Numbered from the stretch's first letter, positions 50,713-61,285 are shown. The stretch: 64,000 bases of DNA from an uncultured Roseibium sp. (GCF_947494555.1 NZ_CANLVF010000008.1:62001-126000); one strand, 5' to 3'. Made by a program: numbers and translations. Notes: generated by a model not told the origin, from the letters alone.

Positions 50713-53700
50713 ATGTCCATACGCGCAAGCATTTATCACCTGACCCATTACCGTTATGACAGACCGGTCACGCTCAGTCCGCAAATCATCCGGCTTCGTC
50801 CGGCGCCTCACAGCAGAACGCGTGTGCTGTCACATTCGCTGAAGGTCTCGCCCGGCGGACATTTCGTCAATCATCAGCAAGACCCTTATGGCAACTGGCT
50901 GGCGCGTTTCGTCTTTCCCGAACCGGTGCGTGAATTCAAGATCGAAGTGGATCTTGTCGCCGACATGAGCGTCTATAACCCGTTTGATTTCTTCATCGAG
51001 GAAACGGCAGAGGAGTGGCCGTTCGACTATCCGGAAGAACTGCGGGCGGACCTCGAGATCTACCGGCGCACCGAAACACCGGGGCCGCACCTTGCCGCAT
51101 TCCTGGACGCCGTTCCGAGGGAAAAGGAGCGGACAATTGACTTTATCGTTGCCTTGAACAGCCGCGTCTCGAACGAAGTCGGCTACGTCATTCGCATGGA
51201 ACCGGGTGTTCAAACGCCCGAAGAAACCTTTGAACGGGGCACGGGCAGTTGCCGCGATTCGAGCTGGCTGCTGGTTCAGGCCCTTCGGCATCTCGGCTTT
51301 GCCGCGCGATTTGTCTCCGGTTACCTCATTCAGTTGAAGCCTGACCTGGAAGCACTGGACGGACCATCGGGAACCGATCACGATTTCACTGACCTTCACG
51401 CATGGGCCGAAGTCTATCTTCCGGGCGCGGGATGGATCGGCCTCGACCCGACCTCAGGTCTCCTGACCGGCGAAAGCCACATCCCTCTGGCAGCAACCCC
51501 TCATTACACGAACGCGGCGCCGATCGTCGGCTTGGCGAGTGAGGCTGAGGTTGATTTTTCATTCGACATGCGGGTTTCAAGGATCGCGGAGCATCCGCGC
51601 ATTACCAAGCCCTTTTCAGAAGAATCCTGGACGGCCCTGAACACTCTCGGCGACGACGTCGATCGCATCCTCGCGCAGGAAGACGTCCGGCTGACCATGG
51701 GCGGCGAACCCACCTTCGTTTCCATTGACGATTTTGAATCTGACGAATGGAACACGGATGCTGTCGGCCCGACGAAACGTGATCTGGCGGACAAGCTCAT
51801 CCGCCGCCTCAAGCACCGTTTTGCGCCCGGCGGTTTTCTTCATTACGGCCAGGGCAAGTGGTATCCGGGCGAAACGTTGCCCCGCTGGACCTTTTCACTC
51901 TACTGGCGGCGGGACGAAAAACCGATCTGGCAGGATACGAACCTGATCGCCGAGGAAGGCACCGAGACCGGTGCAAACGCCGAGCAGGCCCAATCGCTGA
52001 TGCGGCAAATAGCAACGCTTCTCGAGCTGGACCCGGAATATGTCGTGCCCGCCTATGAAGACCCCGCTGTCTGGATGGTCAAGGAGAGAAATCTCCCGGA
52101 AAATGTCACACCGGACAATTCCAAGCTTGAGGATGCCGAAGCACGGCACCGCATCGCACGGGTGTTCGACCGTGGACTTACAAATCCAGCCGGTTACATT
52201 TTGCCCGTTCAGCGCTGGCAGTCGAAGTCAACCGAAAGACGCTGGCGAACGGAACGCTGGAAGCTGCGCCGGGATGCGCTCTTTCTTGTCCCGGGCGACA
52301 GTCCGGCCGGCTATCGACTGCCGCTGGAGTCGCTTCCCTATGTAAGCCCCGCGCAGTATCCCTATACGAACATTGCCGATCCCTCGGTACCGCGTGATCC
52401 ATTGCCGGAGTTCACCGTCGAACCGCGTACTGCGCCACAACAGAACATTGCGCGTTTCACAGCAAACGAACCGCAACAGGAGCGTCAGGAACAAGTTGCC
52501 CCGGACGGTGAATTGGGAGATGCGACGGTCAGGACCGCGCTTTCGGTCGAGCCGCGCGATGGCCGCCTGTGTATCTTCATGCCGCCGGTTGAACGGCTTG
52601 AGGACTATCTGGAACTGATTGCCACGGCCGAGGCGGCCGCCGCCGAATTGGAGCTGCCTGTCCATATAGAAGGATATCCGCCTCCGACCGACCCACGTAT
52701 GAACGTGATCCGCGTGGCGCCGGATCCCGGTGTCATAGAAGTCAACATTCATCCTGCCACCAGTTGGAAGGAGTGTGTCGCAATCACCGAAAACGTCTAT
52801 GAGGAAGCGCGGCAAACCCGTCTGGGGGCCGACAAGTTCATGATTGACGGCAAGCACACAGGCACTGGAGGCGGCAATCACGTGGTGGTTGGCGGAGGGA
52901 CGCCGCTGGACAGTCCCTTCCTCAGGCGTCCCGATCTTCTGCGCAGCCTCATCCTGCATTGGCAACGGCACCCGAGCCTCTCCTATCTTTTTTCGGGATT
53001 GTTCATCGGCCCAACCTCGCAGGCACCCAGGGTGGACGAAGCCAGACATGACGGGCTCTATGAACTTGAGGTCGCGCTGTCTCAGATCCACCGGCCAAAC
53101 GAGGGGCCGGCCCCGTTTCCGTGGCTTGTAGACAGGCTGTTGCGAAACATTCTCGTCGACGTAACGGGAAATACCCATCGCGCCGAAATCTGCATCGACA
53201 AGCTTTATTCGCCGGATGGTCCTACGGGCCGCCTCGGGCTGGTTGAATTCAGGGGTTTCGAGATGCCGCCGGACCCGCGGATGAGTCTTGCCCAGCAATT
53301 GCTGTTGCGAGCTCTGATCGCCCGGCTTTGGCAACATCCCCTATCAGGCAATCTGACGCGCTGGGGCACCACCCTTCATGATCGGTACATGCTGCCGCAC
53401 CATATCTGGGTTGATTTCATGGAAGTGCTTCAGGATCTGCGGCACCACGGTTTTGCCATGCGTCCCGAGTGGTTTGAGGCACAATCCGAATTCAGGTTTC
53501 CGTTCTGCGGCGAGATCGAGGTTGACGGCGTCCATCTGGAACTGCGCCAGGCGCTCGAACCCTGGCATGTTCTCGGCGAGACCGGAGCGATCGGCGGAAC
53601 CGCACGCTATACCGACAGCTCAACGGAGCGCCTTCAGGTGAAACTGACGACCGCGGATCCTGAGCGTTACAGTGTCACCTGCAATCGCCGGCTGCTTCCA

Positions 53701-54045
53701 TTGCAGAAAACCGACACGAGCGGCGTTGCTGTTGCAGGCGTCCGATACAAGGCCTGGCAGCCTGCGATGGCACTTCATCCCGTTCACCCGGTAGACGCTC
53801 CACTCACCTTCGATATCTTCGACCGCTGGAGTGGCCGCGCACTCGGTGGCTGCGTTTATCACGTGGCCCATCCGGGCGGCCGCAGCTACGAGACGTTTCC
53901 CGTCAATGGCAACGAGGCGGAAGCCCGGCGGCTATCGCGTTTCGAATCGCACGGTCACACACCAGGTCTTTACGTCCCTCAAGCGGAGCAACCGCACCCG
54001 GAATTTCCGCTGACCTTGGACCTCAGGCGTCCTGCCGGTGTATAA
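50713..54045 (+). CDS. Transglutaminase-like protein with DUF2126 domain
   Basis: The 1110-residue cytoplasmic protein has an N-terminal transglutaminase-N domain, then a transglutaminase core with Cys in GTGSCRDSSWLLVQAL, His in DLHAWAEVYLPG and Asp in GLDPTSG, and a C-terminal DUF2126 domain from about residue 340 (LTMGGEPTFVSIDD, GTGGGNHVVVGG, WHVLGETGAIGGT). The family is always next to circularly permuted ATP-grasp and alpha-E genes. It could cut or cross-link isopeptide bonds; the substrate is not known. Confidence 0.92.
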   Translation: MSIRASIYHLTHYRYDRPVTLSPQIIRLRPAPHSRTRVLSHSLKVSPGGHFVNHQQDPYGNWLARFVFPEPVREFKIEVDLVADMSVYNPFDFFIEETAEEWPFDYPEELRADLEIYRRTETPGPHLAAFLDAVPREKERTIDFIVALNSRVSNEVGYVIRMEPGVQTPEETFERGTGSCRDSSWLLVQALRHLGFAARFVSGYLIQLKPDLEALDGPSGTDHDFTDLHAWAEVYLPGAGWIGLDPTSGLLTGESHIPLAATPHYTNAAPIVGLASEAEVDFSFDMRVSRIAEHPRITKPFSEESWTALNTLGDDVDRILAQEDVRLTMGGEPTFVSIDDFESDEWNTDAVGPTKRDLADKLIRRLKHRFAPGGFLHYGQGKWYPGETLPRWTFSLYWRRDEKPIWQDTNLIAEEGTETGANAEQAQSLMRQIATLLELDPEYVVPAYEDPAVWMVKERNLPENVTPDNSKLEDAEARHRIARVFDRGLTNPAGYILPVQRWQSKSTERRWRTERWKLRRDALFLVPGDSPAGYRLPLESLPYVSPAQYPYTNIADPSVPRDPLPEFTVEPRTAPQQNIARFTANEPQQERQEQVAPDGELGDATVRTALSVEPRDGRLCIFMPPVERLEDYLELIATAEAAAAELELPVHIEGYPPPTDPRMNVIRVAPDPGVIEVNIHPATSWKECVAITENVYEEARQTRLGADKFMIDGKHTGTGGGNHVVVGGGTPLDSPFLRRPDLLRSLILHWQRHPSLSYLFSGLFIGPTSQAPRVDEARHDGLYELEVALSQIHRPNEGPAPFPWLVDRLLRNILVDVTGNTHRAEICIDKLYSPDGPTGRLGLVEFRGFEMPPDPRMSLAQQLLLRALIARLWQHPLSGNLTRWGTTLHDRYMLPHHIWVDFMEVLQDLRHHGFAMRPEWFEAQSEFRFPFCGEIEVDGVHLELRQALEPWHVLGETGAIGGTARYTDSSTERLQVKLTTADPERYSVTCNRRLLPLQKTDTSGVAVAGVRYKAWQPAMALHPVHPVDAPLTFDIFDRWSGRALGGCVYHVAHPGGRSYETFPVNGNEAEARRLSRFESHGHTPGLYVPQAEQPHPEFPLTLDLRRPAGV

Positions 54046-54087
54046 GGCCTTCAACGCGTTGAAGAAGCCGGACTGGGAATGATGTGA

Positions 54088-56493
54088 ATGAGCTTGGATG
54101 AAACAGCAAAGAGCGGCGACCTGGAATACGACTTGTTGAAGTCGTACCATCCTTTTCCGGGCGTTTCCGACGAACTGCTTGATCCCAGCGGCACTGTCCG
54201 GCCGGTCTGGAGACCGTTCCTTGATCACCTGTCCTCTTTGTCCGCTGAAGACATCGGCGACCGGTTCGCGCGCGGTAATCAGTATCTCAACGACGCGGGC
54301 GTTTACTTTCGCCAGTACGGGCAAGATGGTGCGCTGGAGCGTGAATGGCCGCTGAGCCATATTCCGGTGATTATCGGCGAGAGCGACTGGCAAACGATTG
54401 CCGAAGGGCTGGTTCAGCGCGCAGAACTTCTCGAAAAGGTTGTGGGCGATCTTTATGGCGAAAACCGGCTCGTCACCAATGGATATCTGCCCGCGAGCCT
54501 GATAGCCGAAAGTCCCGAATGGCAGCGGCCGCTTGTCGGCATCACGCCGCGTTCAGGGCATTTCCTCCATTTCCTGGCGTTTGAAATCGGCCGCGGACCG
54601 GACGGCACCTGGTGGGTATTGTCCGACAGGGCGCAAGCACCCTCAGGAGCCGGTTTTGCGCTTGAAAACCGCGTCGCGACAGGCCGTGTCTTCAACGAGT
54701 ATTTTGCCAAGGCAAATGTGCACCGTCTTGCCGGGTTCTTCCGCAGGTTTCGGGATCAGGTTCTGGACTTGCGCGGCGAGCAGGACAGCCGCGTCTCGAT
54801 CCTGACACCTGGCCCGTTGAACGATACCTACTTCGAACACGCCTACATCGCACGTTATCTCGGCTTCATGCTGCTCGAAGGCGAGGATCTGACGGTTGAG
54901 AACGGTCATCTGATGGTGCGCACCGTTGCCGGATTGAAACCGATCAGCGTTCTTTGGCGCCGTCTCGATTCTGCATGGACCGATCCCGTCGAATTGAACG
55001 AAGAATCGCATATCGGGACACCCGGCATAGTTCAGGCTGTGCGTGAAGGTAACGTGACGATGGTCAACGCACTCGGTACGGGCATTCTAGAAACCCGTGC
55101 CCTGCTCGCCTTCCTGCCACGCATTTGCGAACAACTTTTGGGAACACGGCTGAAGCTGCCCAACGTCGCGACGTGGTGGTGCGGTGAGGAATCCACCCGG
55201 TCCTATGTCAAAGAGCATGCGGCAGCCATGATGTTCAGTCCCGCGCTGTCGACCGCACTGCCTTTCACGTCCGGGCAAACCGACTTTATCGGAAAGGATT
55301 CAGACAGGTTTCACAAGGGCATCCTGGAGAACTGGATCGATACGGAAAAAGGTGGCCTCGTCGCCCAGGAAGCGGTCACGCTCTCCACCACGCCGGCTTA
55401 CCATGACGGTTTGCTCGTCCCGCGCCCGATGAGCCTGCGCGTCTTCCTGGCGCGCACCCACGCAGGCTGGGAAGTCATGTCTGGCGGATTTGCCCGGATC
55501 GGCAAGGCGGAAAGCGCAAGCGCGATTGCAATGCAGGCAGGTGGATCGGCTGCCGATGTCTGGATCGTCGGCAAGCGCAAGCTGGCGATGGACACCCTGC
55601 TTCACCAAAGCGAATCGCCCTTCTTCAAATCGCAGTCAGGGGCACTTCCCTCACGGGCTGCGGACAATCTCTTCTGGCTCGGAAGATATGTCGAGCGGGC
55701 CGAAGGAGCAGTCCGCTTGCTGCGGGCCTATCATGCACGCTTGCTCGAAACCGCAGATCCGGAAGCGCCGCTGATCGCGCGTACAGCCGACTATCTTGAA
55801 GACATCGGGGTCGCTCCCGAGACGCCGATCCCGGACGGTCTGTGCGCCATGCTGCAGTCTGCCGTGAACAGTGCCGGCAAGGTTCGGGACCGTTTTTCCG
55901 TCGACGGCTGGCTTGCGCTCAACGACCTCGCCCAGACTGCCAACGGTGCGCGCCAGGTCATGAAGGACAACGCGGATGTGCCGCGGGCCATGAGCCTGTT
56001 GCTGCGCAAGATCACCGGGTTTTCGGGACTGGTCCACGAAAACATGTACCGCTTCACCGGCTGGCGTTTCCTGAGCATTGGACGCGCGCTGGAACGCGCG
56101 AACAGAATGGCCGATCTGCTGTCCGGTTTCACCGGGCCGGATGCTCCGGAAGGTGCCCTGGAATTGCTGCTCGAGGTCGGGGACAGCGCAATGTCCATGA
56201 GCAGGCGCTATGCCGTCTCCCTTTCGCATGCGACGGTTCTCGACCTGCTTGCGATGGACCCGAAGAACCCGCGTTCGGTCATGCATCAGCTTACCGACAT
56301 GAAAGACCATATCAGTGTGCTTCCCGGCGCTTCGGAAAACGGGTACCTGTCAGATCTTGCCCGCGCGGTCCTGCAGGTCCACACGAGCCTTGCCGTTGCC
56401 ACACCCGAAACCCTGACACCGGAATCACTCGGCGAATTGAGGGACCAGATCGCGTTCCTCTCGGTCGAGCTTTCCGATACATACATCCGATAG
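54088..56493 (+). CDS. Circularly permuted ATP-grasp fused to alpha-E domain
   Basis: The 801-residue protein joins a circularly permuted type 2 ATP-grasp domain (about residues 1-490; for instance ITPRSGHFLHFLAFEIGRGPDGTWWVLSDRAQAPSGAGFALENR) to an alpha-E helical domain (about 510-800, starting SRAADNLFWLGRYVERAEG). In many genomes these are two genes; here they are one. The ATP-grasp part should form an amide bond to an unknown peptide. Confidence 0.92.
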   Translation: MSLDETAKSGDLEYDLLKSYHPFPGVSDELLDPSGTVRPVWRPFLDHLSSLSAEDIGDRFARGNQYLNDAGVYFRQYGQDGALEREWPLSHIPVIIGESDWQTIAEGLVQRAELLEKVVGDLYGENRLVTNGYLPASLIAESPEWQRPLVGITPRSGHFLHFLAFEIGRGPDGTWWVLSDRAQAPSGAGFALENRVATGRVFNEYFAKANVHRLAGFFRRFRDQVLDLRGEQDSRVSILTPGPLNDTYFEHAYIARYLGFMLLEGEDLTVENGHLMVRTVAGLKPISVLWRRLDSAWTDPVELNEESHIGTPGIVQAVREGNVTMVNALGTGILETRALLAFLPRICEQLLGTRLKLPNVATWWCGEESTRSYVKEHAAAMMFSPALSTALPFTSGQTDFIGKDSDRFHKGILENWIDTEKGGLVAQEAVTLSTTPAYHDGLLVPRPMSLRVFLARTHAGWEVMSGGFARIGKAESASAIAMQAGGSAADVWIVGKRKLAMDTLLHQSESPFFKSQSGALPSRAADNLFWLGRYVERAEGAVRLLRAYHARLLETADPEAPLIARTADYLEDIGVAPETPIPDGLCAMLQSAVNSAGKVRDRFSVDGWLALNDLAQTANGARQVMKDNADVPRAMSLLLRKITGFSGLVHENMYRFTGWRFLSIGRALERANRMADLLSGFTGPDAPEGALELLLEVGDSAMSMSRRYAVSLSHATVLDLLAMDPKNPRSVMHQLTDMKDHISVLPGASENGYLSDLARAVLQVHTSLAVATPETLTPESLGELRDQIAFLSVELSDTYIR

Positions 56494-56530
56494 CCCGGGT
56501 TCCACCGGGCTGACAGTCTGCGAGTTCGCC

Positions 56531-57406
56531 GTGCTTTATGATGTGAGCCTGGAAATCACTTACGACTATGCGAGTTCCGCGTATTCGGGGCGTCACGCGT
56601 TGCGGCTGTTGCCTGCAACAATACCCGGTGAACAAAGGCTTCTGTCTTCAAGTATCCGGCTTTCACCGGGCCCGACGGAACGACGCGACCGGAAAGACTT
56701 TTTTGAAAATGCGGTCACGGACGTCATATATCGCAGGGCCCACAGCGAATTGACTTTCAGACTGGCCGCCAGGATCGACCGGACCGCAACGCCGGAGGAA
56801 CTGGACATTTCACCGCCACTTCCGGTTTTGGCCCGGGAATTGGCAAACGTCCAGTCGCTTGAGCCGGACGAACCGGTTCATTTTCTGACGGCCTCTCCAA
56901 GGTTGCCGCTGGATCCCGCCTTCGCCGTCTATGCCCAGGAGCACGTCAATTCGGGAAGTACCGCGCTTTCGGCGGTCGAAACGATTGGAAAGGCGCTGCA
57001 CGAAGACCTGGAATTTGATGCCGACGCCACGTCCGTCGATACGCCCGCGCTTGAGGCCTTCGAGCGCCGTCATGGTGTGTGCCAGGACTTTTCGCACATC
57101 ATGATTGCCTGCTTGCGCAGTATTGGTATTCCGGCAGGCTACGTCAGCGGTTTCCTGCGCACGATCCCGCCCGAGGGACAACCGCGTCTTGAAGGCGCCG
57201 ATGCCATGCATGCCTGGGTGCGTGCCTGGTGCGGAATTGAAGTTGGCTGGGTCGAATACGACCCGACCAACGCCCTTCGGGTCGGCCAGGATCATATTGT
57301 GGTCGCCAGGGGCCGGGACTACGGTGATGCGGCGCCCGTGAAAGGCGTGTTGCACACGGCGGGTACACAGACCACCGGTCACAAGGTGGATGTGATTCCA
57401 AGATAA
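56531..57406 (+). CDS. Transglutaminase-like protease family protein
   Basis: The 291-residue protein has the N-terminal transglutaminase-N domain (LYDVSLEITYDYASSAYSGRHALRLLP) and the catalytic core: Cys in HGVCQDFSHIMIAC, His in AMHAWVRAWCG and Asp in VEYDPTNAL. It starts with GTG at 56531. It completes the transglutaminase / ATP-grasp-alpha-E / transglutaminase operon. Confidence 0.9.
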   Translation: MLYDVSLEITYDYASSAYSGRHALRLLPATIPGEQRLLSSSIRLSPGPTERRDRKDFFENAVTDVIYRRAHSELTFRLAARIDRTATPEELDISPPLPVLARELANVQSLEPDEPVHFLTASPRLPLDPAFAVYAQEHVNSGSTALSAVETIGKALHEDLEFDADATSVDTPALEAFERRHGVCQDFSHIMIACLRSIGIPAGYVSGFLRTIPPEGQPRLEGADAMHAWVRAWCGIEVGWVEYDPTNALRVGQDHIVVARGRDYGDAAPVKGVLHTAGTQTTGHKVDVIPR

Positions 57407-57453
57407 GATCGGTCAGCGGATCGCCTAACCAGGTTCCGTAAATTTGTCCCGAA

Positions 57454-57576
57454 TTGTCATCCCGGCTTGCCGTGCAAACGGCAAGACAGGGATCCAGCAC
57501 CCCGTCGGGTCGAAGACAAAAATACAAAAGGTTACCGGTTTCCGGCATTCCGCTGCGCTTCAGCCGGAATGACAAG
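57454..57576. repeat. Two short palindromic intergenic repeats
   Basis: The 238-bp gap 57407-57644 holds TTGTCATCCCGGCTTGCCG with CGGCAAGACAGGGATCCA (57454-57496) and TTTCCGGCATTCCG with CAGCCGGAATGACAAG (57539-57576). Both have the TGTCATCCCGG...GGGATCC style also seen at 19201-19239. No gene is present. Confidence 0.6.
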
Positions 57577-57644
57577 TCTATCGATAGGAGATCGCCTCAC
57601 AAGGTCTGTTGCGAGGCAGACAGGACAGCAATCGTTGAGTCCCG

Positions 57645-58703
57645 TCAGCGTATGGCCTGATCCTCTCCGTCGAAGAAATGCATGCGCATTTCATCGAACT
57701 TCAGGCCAATTCTAGCGCCTTCCTCGATAGTCTCGCTGCCGCTTATCCTGACAAGGATGGTTTCCAGGCCGTCCAGAGCAACGTAGAGGAAAATGTCGGC
57801 TCCGAGATATTCGGCGACCTCAACGGTTCCACTGCAATGGCCTTCCCCTTCGGCAACGATCGTCATGTGCTCGGGGCGAATGCCGAGCTTGACCGGCTTC
57901 TGTGAAAGACCGGCGTGCGGATAATGACCCCCACCATGACCCTGGAGCGAGAACTGATCGCCGGAGACGGAACATGGCAGCACATTCATTTTCGGTGACC
58001 CGATAAACTGTGCAACGAAAAGGTTGTCCGGCCGCTCGTAAAGTTCGCGCGGCGAACCGACCTGTTCGATCCGGCCAGCCTGCAGAACCACGATCTTGTC
58101 CGCCAGCGTCATCGCTTCGACCTGATCGTGCGTGACGTAGATCATCGTGGTCCCGAGGCTCTTATGGAGGCGCGCGACCTCAAAGCGCATTTCGACCCTG
58201 AGCGCGGCATCGAGATTGGAAAGCGGTTCGTCAAACAGGAAGGCGCTCGGTTCGCGCACGATGGCGCGGCCGATGGCAACGCGCTGTCTTTGTCCACCCG
58301 ACAACGCCTTTGGCCTGCGGTCAAGATAATCGTCGAGCTTGAGCACTTCGGCGGCTGCGTTGACCTTGCTTTCGATTTCAGGTTTCGGGATGCCCGCCGT
58401 TTTCAGGCCGAAGCCGACATTTTCCCTGACCGACATATGCGGATAAAGGGCGTAGGACTGAAACACCATCGACAGACCGCGCCCTGATGGCGGCAAAGCC
58501 GTGACGTCCTTGCTGTCGATCTCGATTGATCCCCGGCTGGTCTCTTCCAGACCTGAAATCAGCCGCAGCAACGTCGACTTTCCACAACCGGAAGGACCAA
58601 CAAAAATGACGAACTCACCGTCCTGAATATCCAGGTCTATGCCCTTGATGACCTGAAGATCGCCGAACCATTTTTCGACCTTGTTGAGCTGAATCGCGCC
58701 CAT
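57645..58703 (-). CDS. Carbohydrate ABC transporter ATPase, MalK/UgpC type
   Basis: The 352-residue protein has Walker A (FVGPSGCGKSTLLRLI), the signature LSGGQRQRVAIGRAI, Walker B (AFLFDEPLSNLDAALR), the H-loop (YVTHDQVEAM) and a C-terminal TOBE domain for regulation (VKLGIRPEHMTIV). It energises the two permeases of the same cluster and lies at its downstream end. Confidence 0.93.
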   Translation of the reverse strand: MGAIQLNKVEKWFGDLQVIKGIDLDIQDGEFVIFVGPSGCGKSTLLRLISGLEETSRGSIEIDSKDVTALPPSGRGLSMVFQSYALYPHMSVRENVGFGLKTAGIPKPEIESKVNAAAEVLKLDDYLDRRPKALSGGQRQRVAIGRAIVREPSAFLFDEPLSNLDAALRVEMRFEVARLHKSLGTTMIYVTHDQVEAMTLADKIVVLQAGRIEQVGSPRELYERPDNLFVAQFIGSPKMNVLPCSVSGDQFSLQGHGGGHYPHAGLSQKPVKLGIRPEHMTIVAEGEGHCSGTVEVAEYLGADIFLYVALDGLETILVRISGSETIEEGARIGLKFDEMRMHFFDGEDQAIR

Positions 58704-58723
58704 GTCTGAAGTCCTCCGGCTTG

Positions 58724-60013
58724 TTAAGCTGCTTGTTCAACGTGTGTTGGAGATGCCCAGGTCAACCAGATGGCTGCCGTCCACGAAAATGTGCCTCCTC
58801 CGGCACCTGCCGCTGTTTCCGGGCTGAAATACTCGGCAAAGCCGCTCGCTTCGACGAGGCTTGCCGTGTCATTCCTGAGCCGTTCCGCGCGCGCGCTGTC
58901 GCCGACTTCGGCGAAACCCCTGGCGATCATGTAGTTCACCATGGCCCAAACCGGACCGCGCCAGTACCTGAGCGGTTCGTAGCTGGTATGTTCGGGATCG
59001 TAGGACGGCATCAGATAGCGAACCTTTTCGGCGATCCTGTCAAAGTGCCCCTGGAGCGATTCCAGCGTTTCCTGGTCGGCAATGCCGGCATAAGGAGCAA
59101 GGAAAGACATGCTTGAAATCCCGTCCGTGTGTTTGCCGGATCTCCGGTCCAGCGCAACATGGGCTTTCAAGCCATCATGCCAAAGGGATTTCACACCGGT
59201 TTCCATCCGGTTTATCCATCCCTTGATTTCATCCGCTTCCGCGTCCTTGCCCAGTTTCTCGGCCAACGTCAGAAGGTCGCGGGACGCCCGCAGGAAAATA
59301 AACGTGACCCCCGGATCGGCGACAAAGAAGGGACAGGTTCTTGCAACTTCGGCCGGGTCCCAACCGACATTCCGGCAGGCGGCCATGATGCTCAGATACC
59401 TGTCGTAGTCTTCCTTGTGCGGCCGCATCGCCGGATCGACATGTGAAGTATCCTTACGCTCATAGGGTCCGATGTCCTTCACGACAACGGCACGCAGAGC
59501 GTCGTCCCAATCCGGCAGGTTATCCCGGCCAGATTCCCAGGGATGGATGACGGACATGGCACCCTTTGCCTCCGGATCCCGGTAGGCGAGGAACCACCGG
59601 TGCCAGTTCATCAGGCTGGGAAAGAGGGCAGCGGCGCGGCCGAGTGCCTTCCCGCTGGTGTCGCTGTCAACAAGATCGCTGATAACCGTGGCGGCAACCG
59701 GTGGCTGTGAATGGCCCGAGCTCGGGATGGGACCGCCATCTGTTCCCCAAACTGAAGGACCGGGAAAGTAGCTCGGATCATCCTTTCGAAAGAGAATGTG
59801 AGGAACCATCCCGTCCCGCCATTGACCTTCGAAGAGCATTTCGATTTCCCGCCACGCCCGATCCTGATCGAAGGTCGCGAAACCAAGAGCCACGAACACC
59901 GAATCCCAGTTCCACTGATAGGGATAAAGCCCCTTGGTCGGTACCGTGTACCCACCCTGATCATTTTCGATCAGGATGGATTTTGCTGTTTGATCTAAGT
60001 CTGCGCTTGACAC
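58724..60013 (-). CDS. GH63/MGH1-like glycoside hydrolase
   Basis: The 429-residue cytosolic (alpha/alpha)6-barrel enzyme begins with QWNWDSVFVALGF, with an aspartate likely part of the active site, and has VIHPWESGRDNLPDWDDAL and SYEPLRYWRGPVWAMVNYM, features of the mannosylglycerate/glucosylglycerate hydrolase group. GTG at 60013 follows AAGGAG. It lies inside an ABC sugar importer operon, so it should hydrolyse the imported glycoside. A compatible-solute type substrate is inferred. Confidence 0.83.
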   Translation of the reverse strand: MSSADLDQTAKSILIENDQGGYTVPTKGLYPYQWNWDSVFVALGFATFDQDRAWREIEMLFEGQWRDGMVPHILFRKDDPSYFPGPSVWGTDGGPIPSSGHSQPPVAATVISDLVDSDTSGKALGRAAALFPSLMNWHRWFLAYRDPEAKGAMSVIHPWESGRDNLPDWDDALRAVVVKDIGPYERKDTSHVDPAMRPHKEDYDRYLSIMAACRNVGWDPAEVARTCPFFVADPGVTFIFLRASRDLLTLAEKLGKDAEADEIKGWINRMETGVKSLWHDGLKAHVALDRRSGKHTDGISSMSFLAPYAGIADQETLESLQGHFDRIAEKVRYLMPSYDPEHTSYEPLRYWRGPVWAMVNYMIARGFAEVGDSARAERLRNDTASLVEASGFAEYFSPETAAGAGGGTFSWTAAIWLTWASPTHVEQAA

Positions 60014-60052
60014 AGATTTCTCCTTGGCCAGTGCGGCCGTTTCAAATTCGAT

Positions 60053-61285
60053 CTAACCCTTCACGCTGCCGGCCGTCAGGCCCTGCACGAGGAAGCGTTC
60101 GAACCAGAGGAAAATGACGAGGACGGGCACGGTCGCAATCACCGCGCCCGCCATGAGATGCTGACGAGGCACCTCGGAGGAATTCAGGGACACGACACCG
60201 CGCGACAGGGTGAAGATGTCCGGATTGTCGAGGAACATGAAAGCGAACAGGAATTCATTCCATGCGATCATGAACACATAGAGCGAGACGGACGCGAGCG
60301 CCGGCAGCGACAAGGGCAGTGTTATCTTCAGGATAACGCCAATCCGCGTGAGGCCGTCCATCAGGCCGGCTTCTTCCAGCTCGGAGGGAATTCCGCGGAA
60401 GTACCCCTGCAGCATGTAAAGCGCGACCGGAATCGTCGTGGCTGGATAGACGATCAGAAGCCCGGTGAGCGTGTTGCGCAAACCGAGCTGCGAGAACACG
60501 GCATAAAGCGGGATCACCAGCACGATCGCCGGGACCATGTAGATCAACAGGACCGAGCGCGACAGGAAAGCCTGTCCGGGAAAGCGCAACCTTGAAACCG
60601 CGTAAGCACCGGGAACGGAAAACAGCAGCGTCAACAACACGGTCGAAACGGACACATAGGCAGAGACGAGCAGATACCGGCCGAAGTTGAACTGGGTAAA
60701 CAGTTCGACATAGGAACGCAGCAGACCGTCCAGCCCTTGCGAAAAGTCGATGGACAGATCCAGAGGGTTTGCAAGAAGCGTCTGCTGGCTTTTCAGCGAC
60801 GTCATCACCATCACGTAAAACGGCAGTGCCACGATGATCGTGAAGACGACGAACCCGACGCCCTTGGCGATGCGGATATAGATGACTTCGCGTTCGTAGC
60901 GGCTCATCGCGCCCAGGCTCGCGCCTGACAGGCAAACGCTTGTCGCCCAGGTGGCCCCCAGAACGAATACGATCAGCGCCAGGATCTGCCAGACCGGGAC
61001 GGTGCTCAGCGGCAGCGTAAAGGGCGCCGCGAAAGATCCGACCATCAGGATCACGAACAGTGTGATGGCGGCAATCACCCAGGCCTGCAACCCTCCGCTT
61101 GAAACTGCCGATTGCCGCCAGACGAACACCAGCGCGCTCACCAGGCCTGCAATGCCGGCGGCCGTTGCCTGCGGCAGCGCGACTTCGCCGGTTATCAGCG
61201 TCAGGGTGACGGCGATGACGACAATTCCTGTTACGCCCCAGATTAGGCCCGTGATGGCGGCAAGAATGATGCTCCCCGGTCTCAT
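60053..61285 (-). CDS. Carbohydrate ABC transporter permease, MalG type, with extra N-terminal helices
   Basis: The 410-residue protein is longer than MalG-type permeases (about 280); the extra N-terminal 150 residues hold about four hydrophobic helices (IILAAITGLIWGVTGIVVIAV, ALPQATAAGIAGLVSALVFVW and others). The permease proper begins near VGFVVFTIIVALPFYVMVM, with EAA loop LEEAGLMDGLTRIGVILKITLPLSLPALA. Its start overlaps the other permease's stop. Confidence 0.87.
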   Translation of the reverse strand: MRPGSIILAAITGLIWGVTGIVVIAVTLTLITGEVALPQATAAGIAGLVSALVFVWRQSAVSSGGLQAWVIAAITLFVILMVGSFAAPFTLPLSTVPVWQILALIVFVLGATWATSVCLSGASLGAMSRYEREVIYIRIAKGVGFVVFTIIVALPFYVMVMTSLKSQQTLLANPLDLSIDFSQGLDGLLRSYVELFTQFNFGRYLLVSAYVSVSTVLLTLLFSVPGAYAVSRLRFPGQAFLSRSVLLIYMVPAIVLVIPLYAVFSQLGLRNTLTGLLIVYPATTIPVALYMLQGYFRGIPSELEEAGLMDGLTRIGVILKITLPLSLPALASVSLYVFMIAWNEFLFAFMFLDNPDIFTLSRGVVSLNSSEVPRQHLMAGAVIATVPVLVIFLWFERFLVQGLTAGSVKG

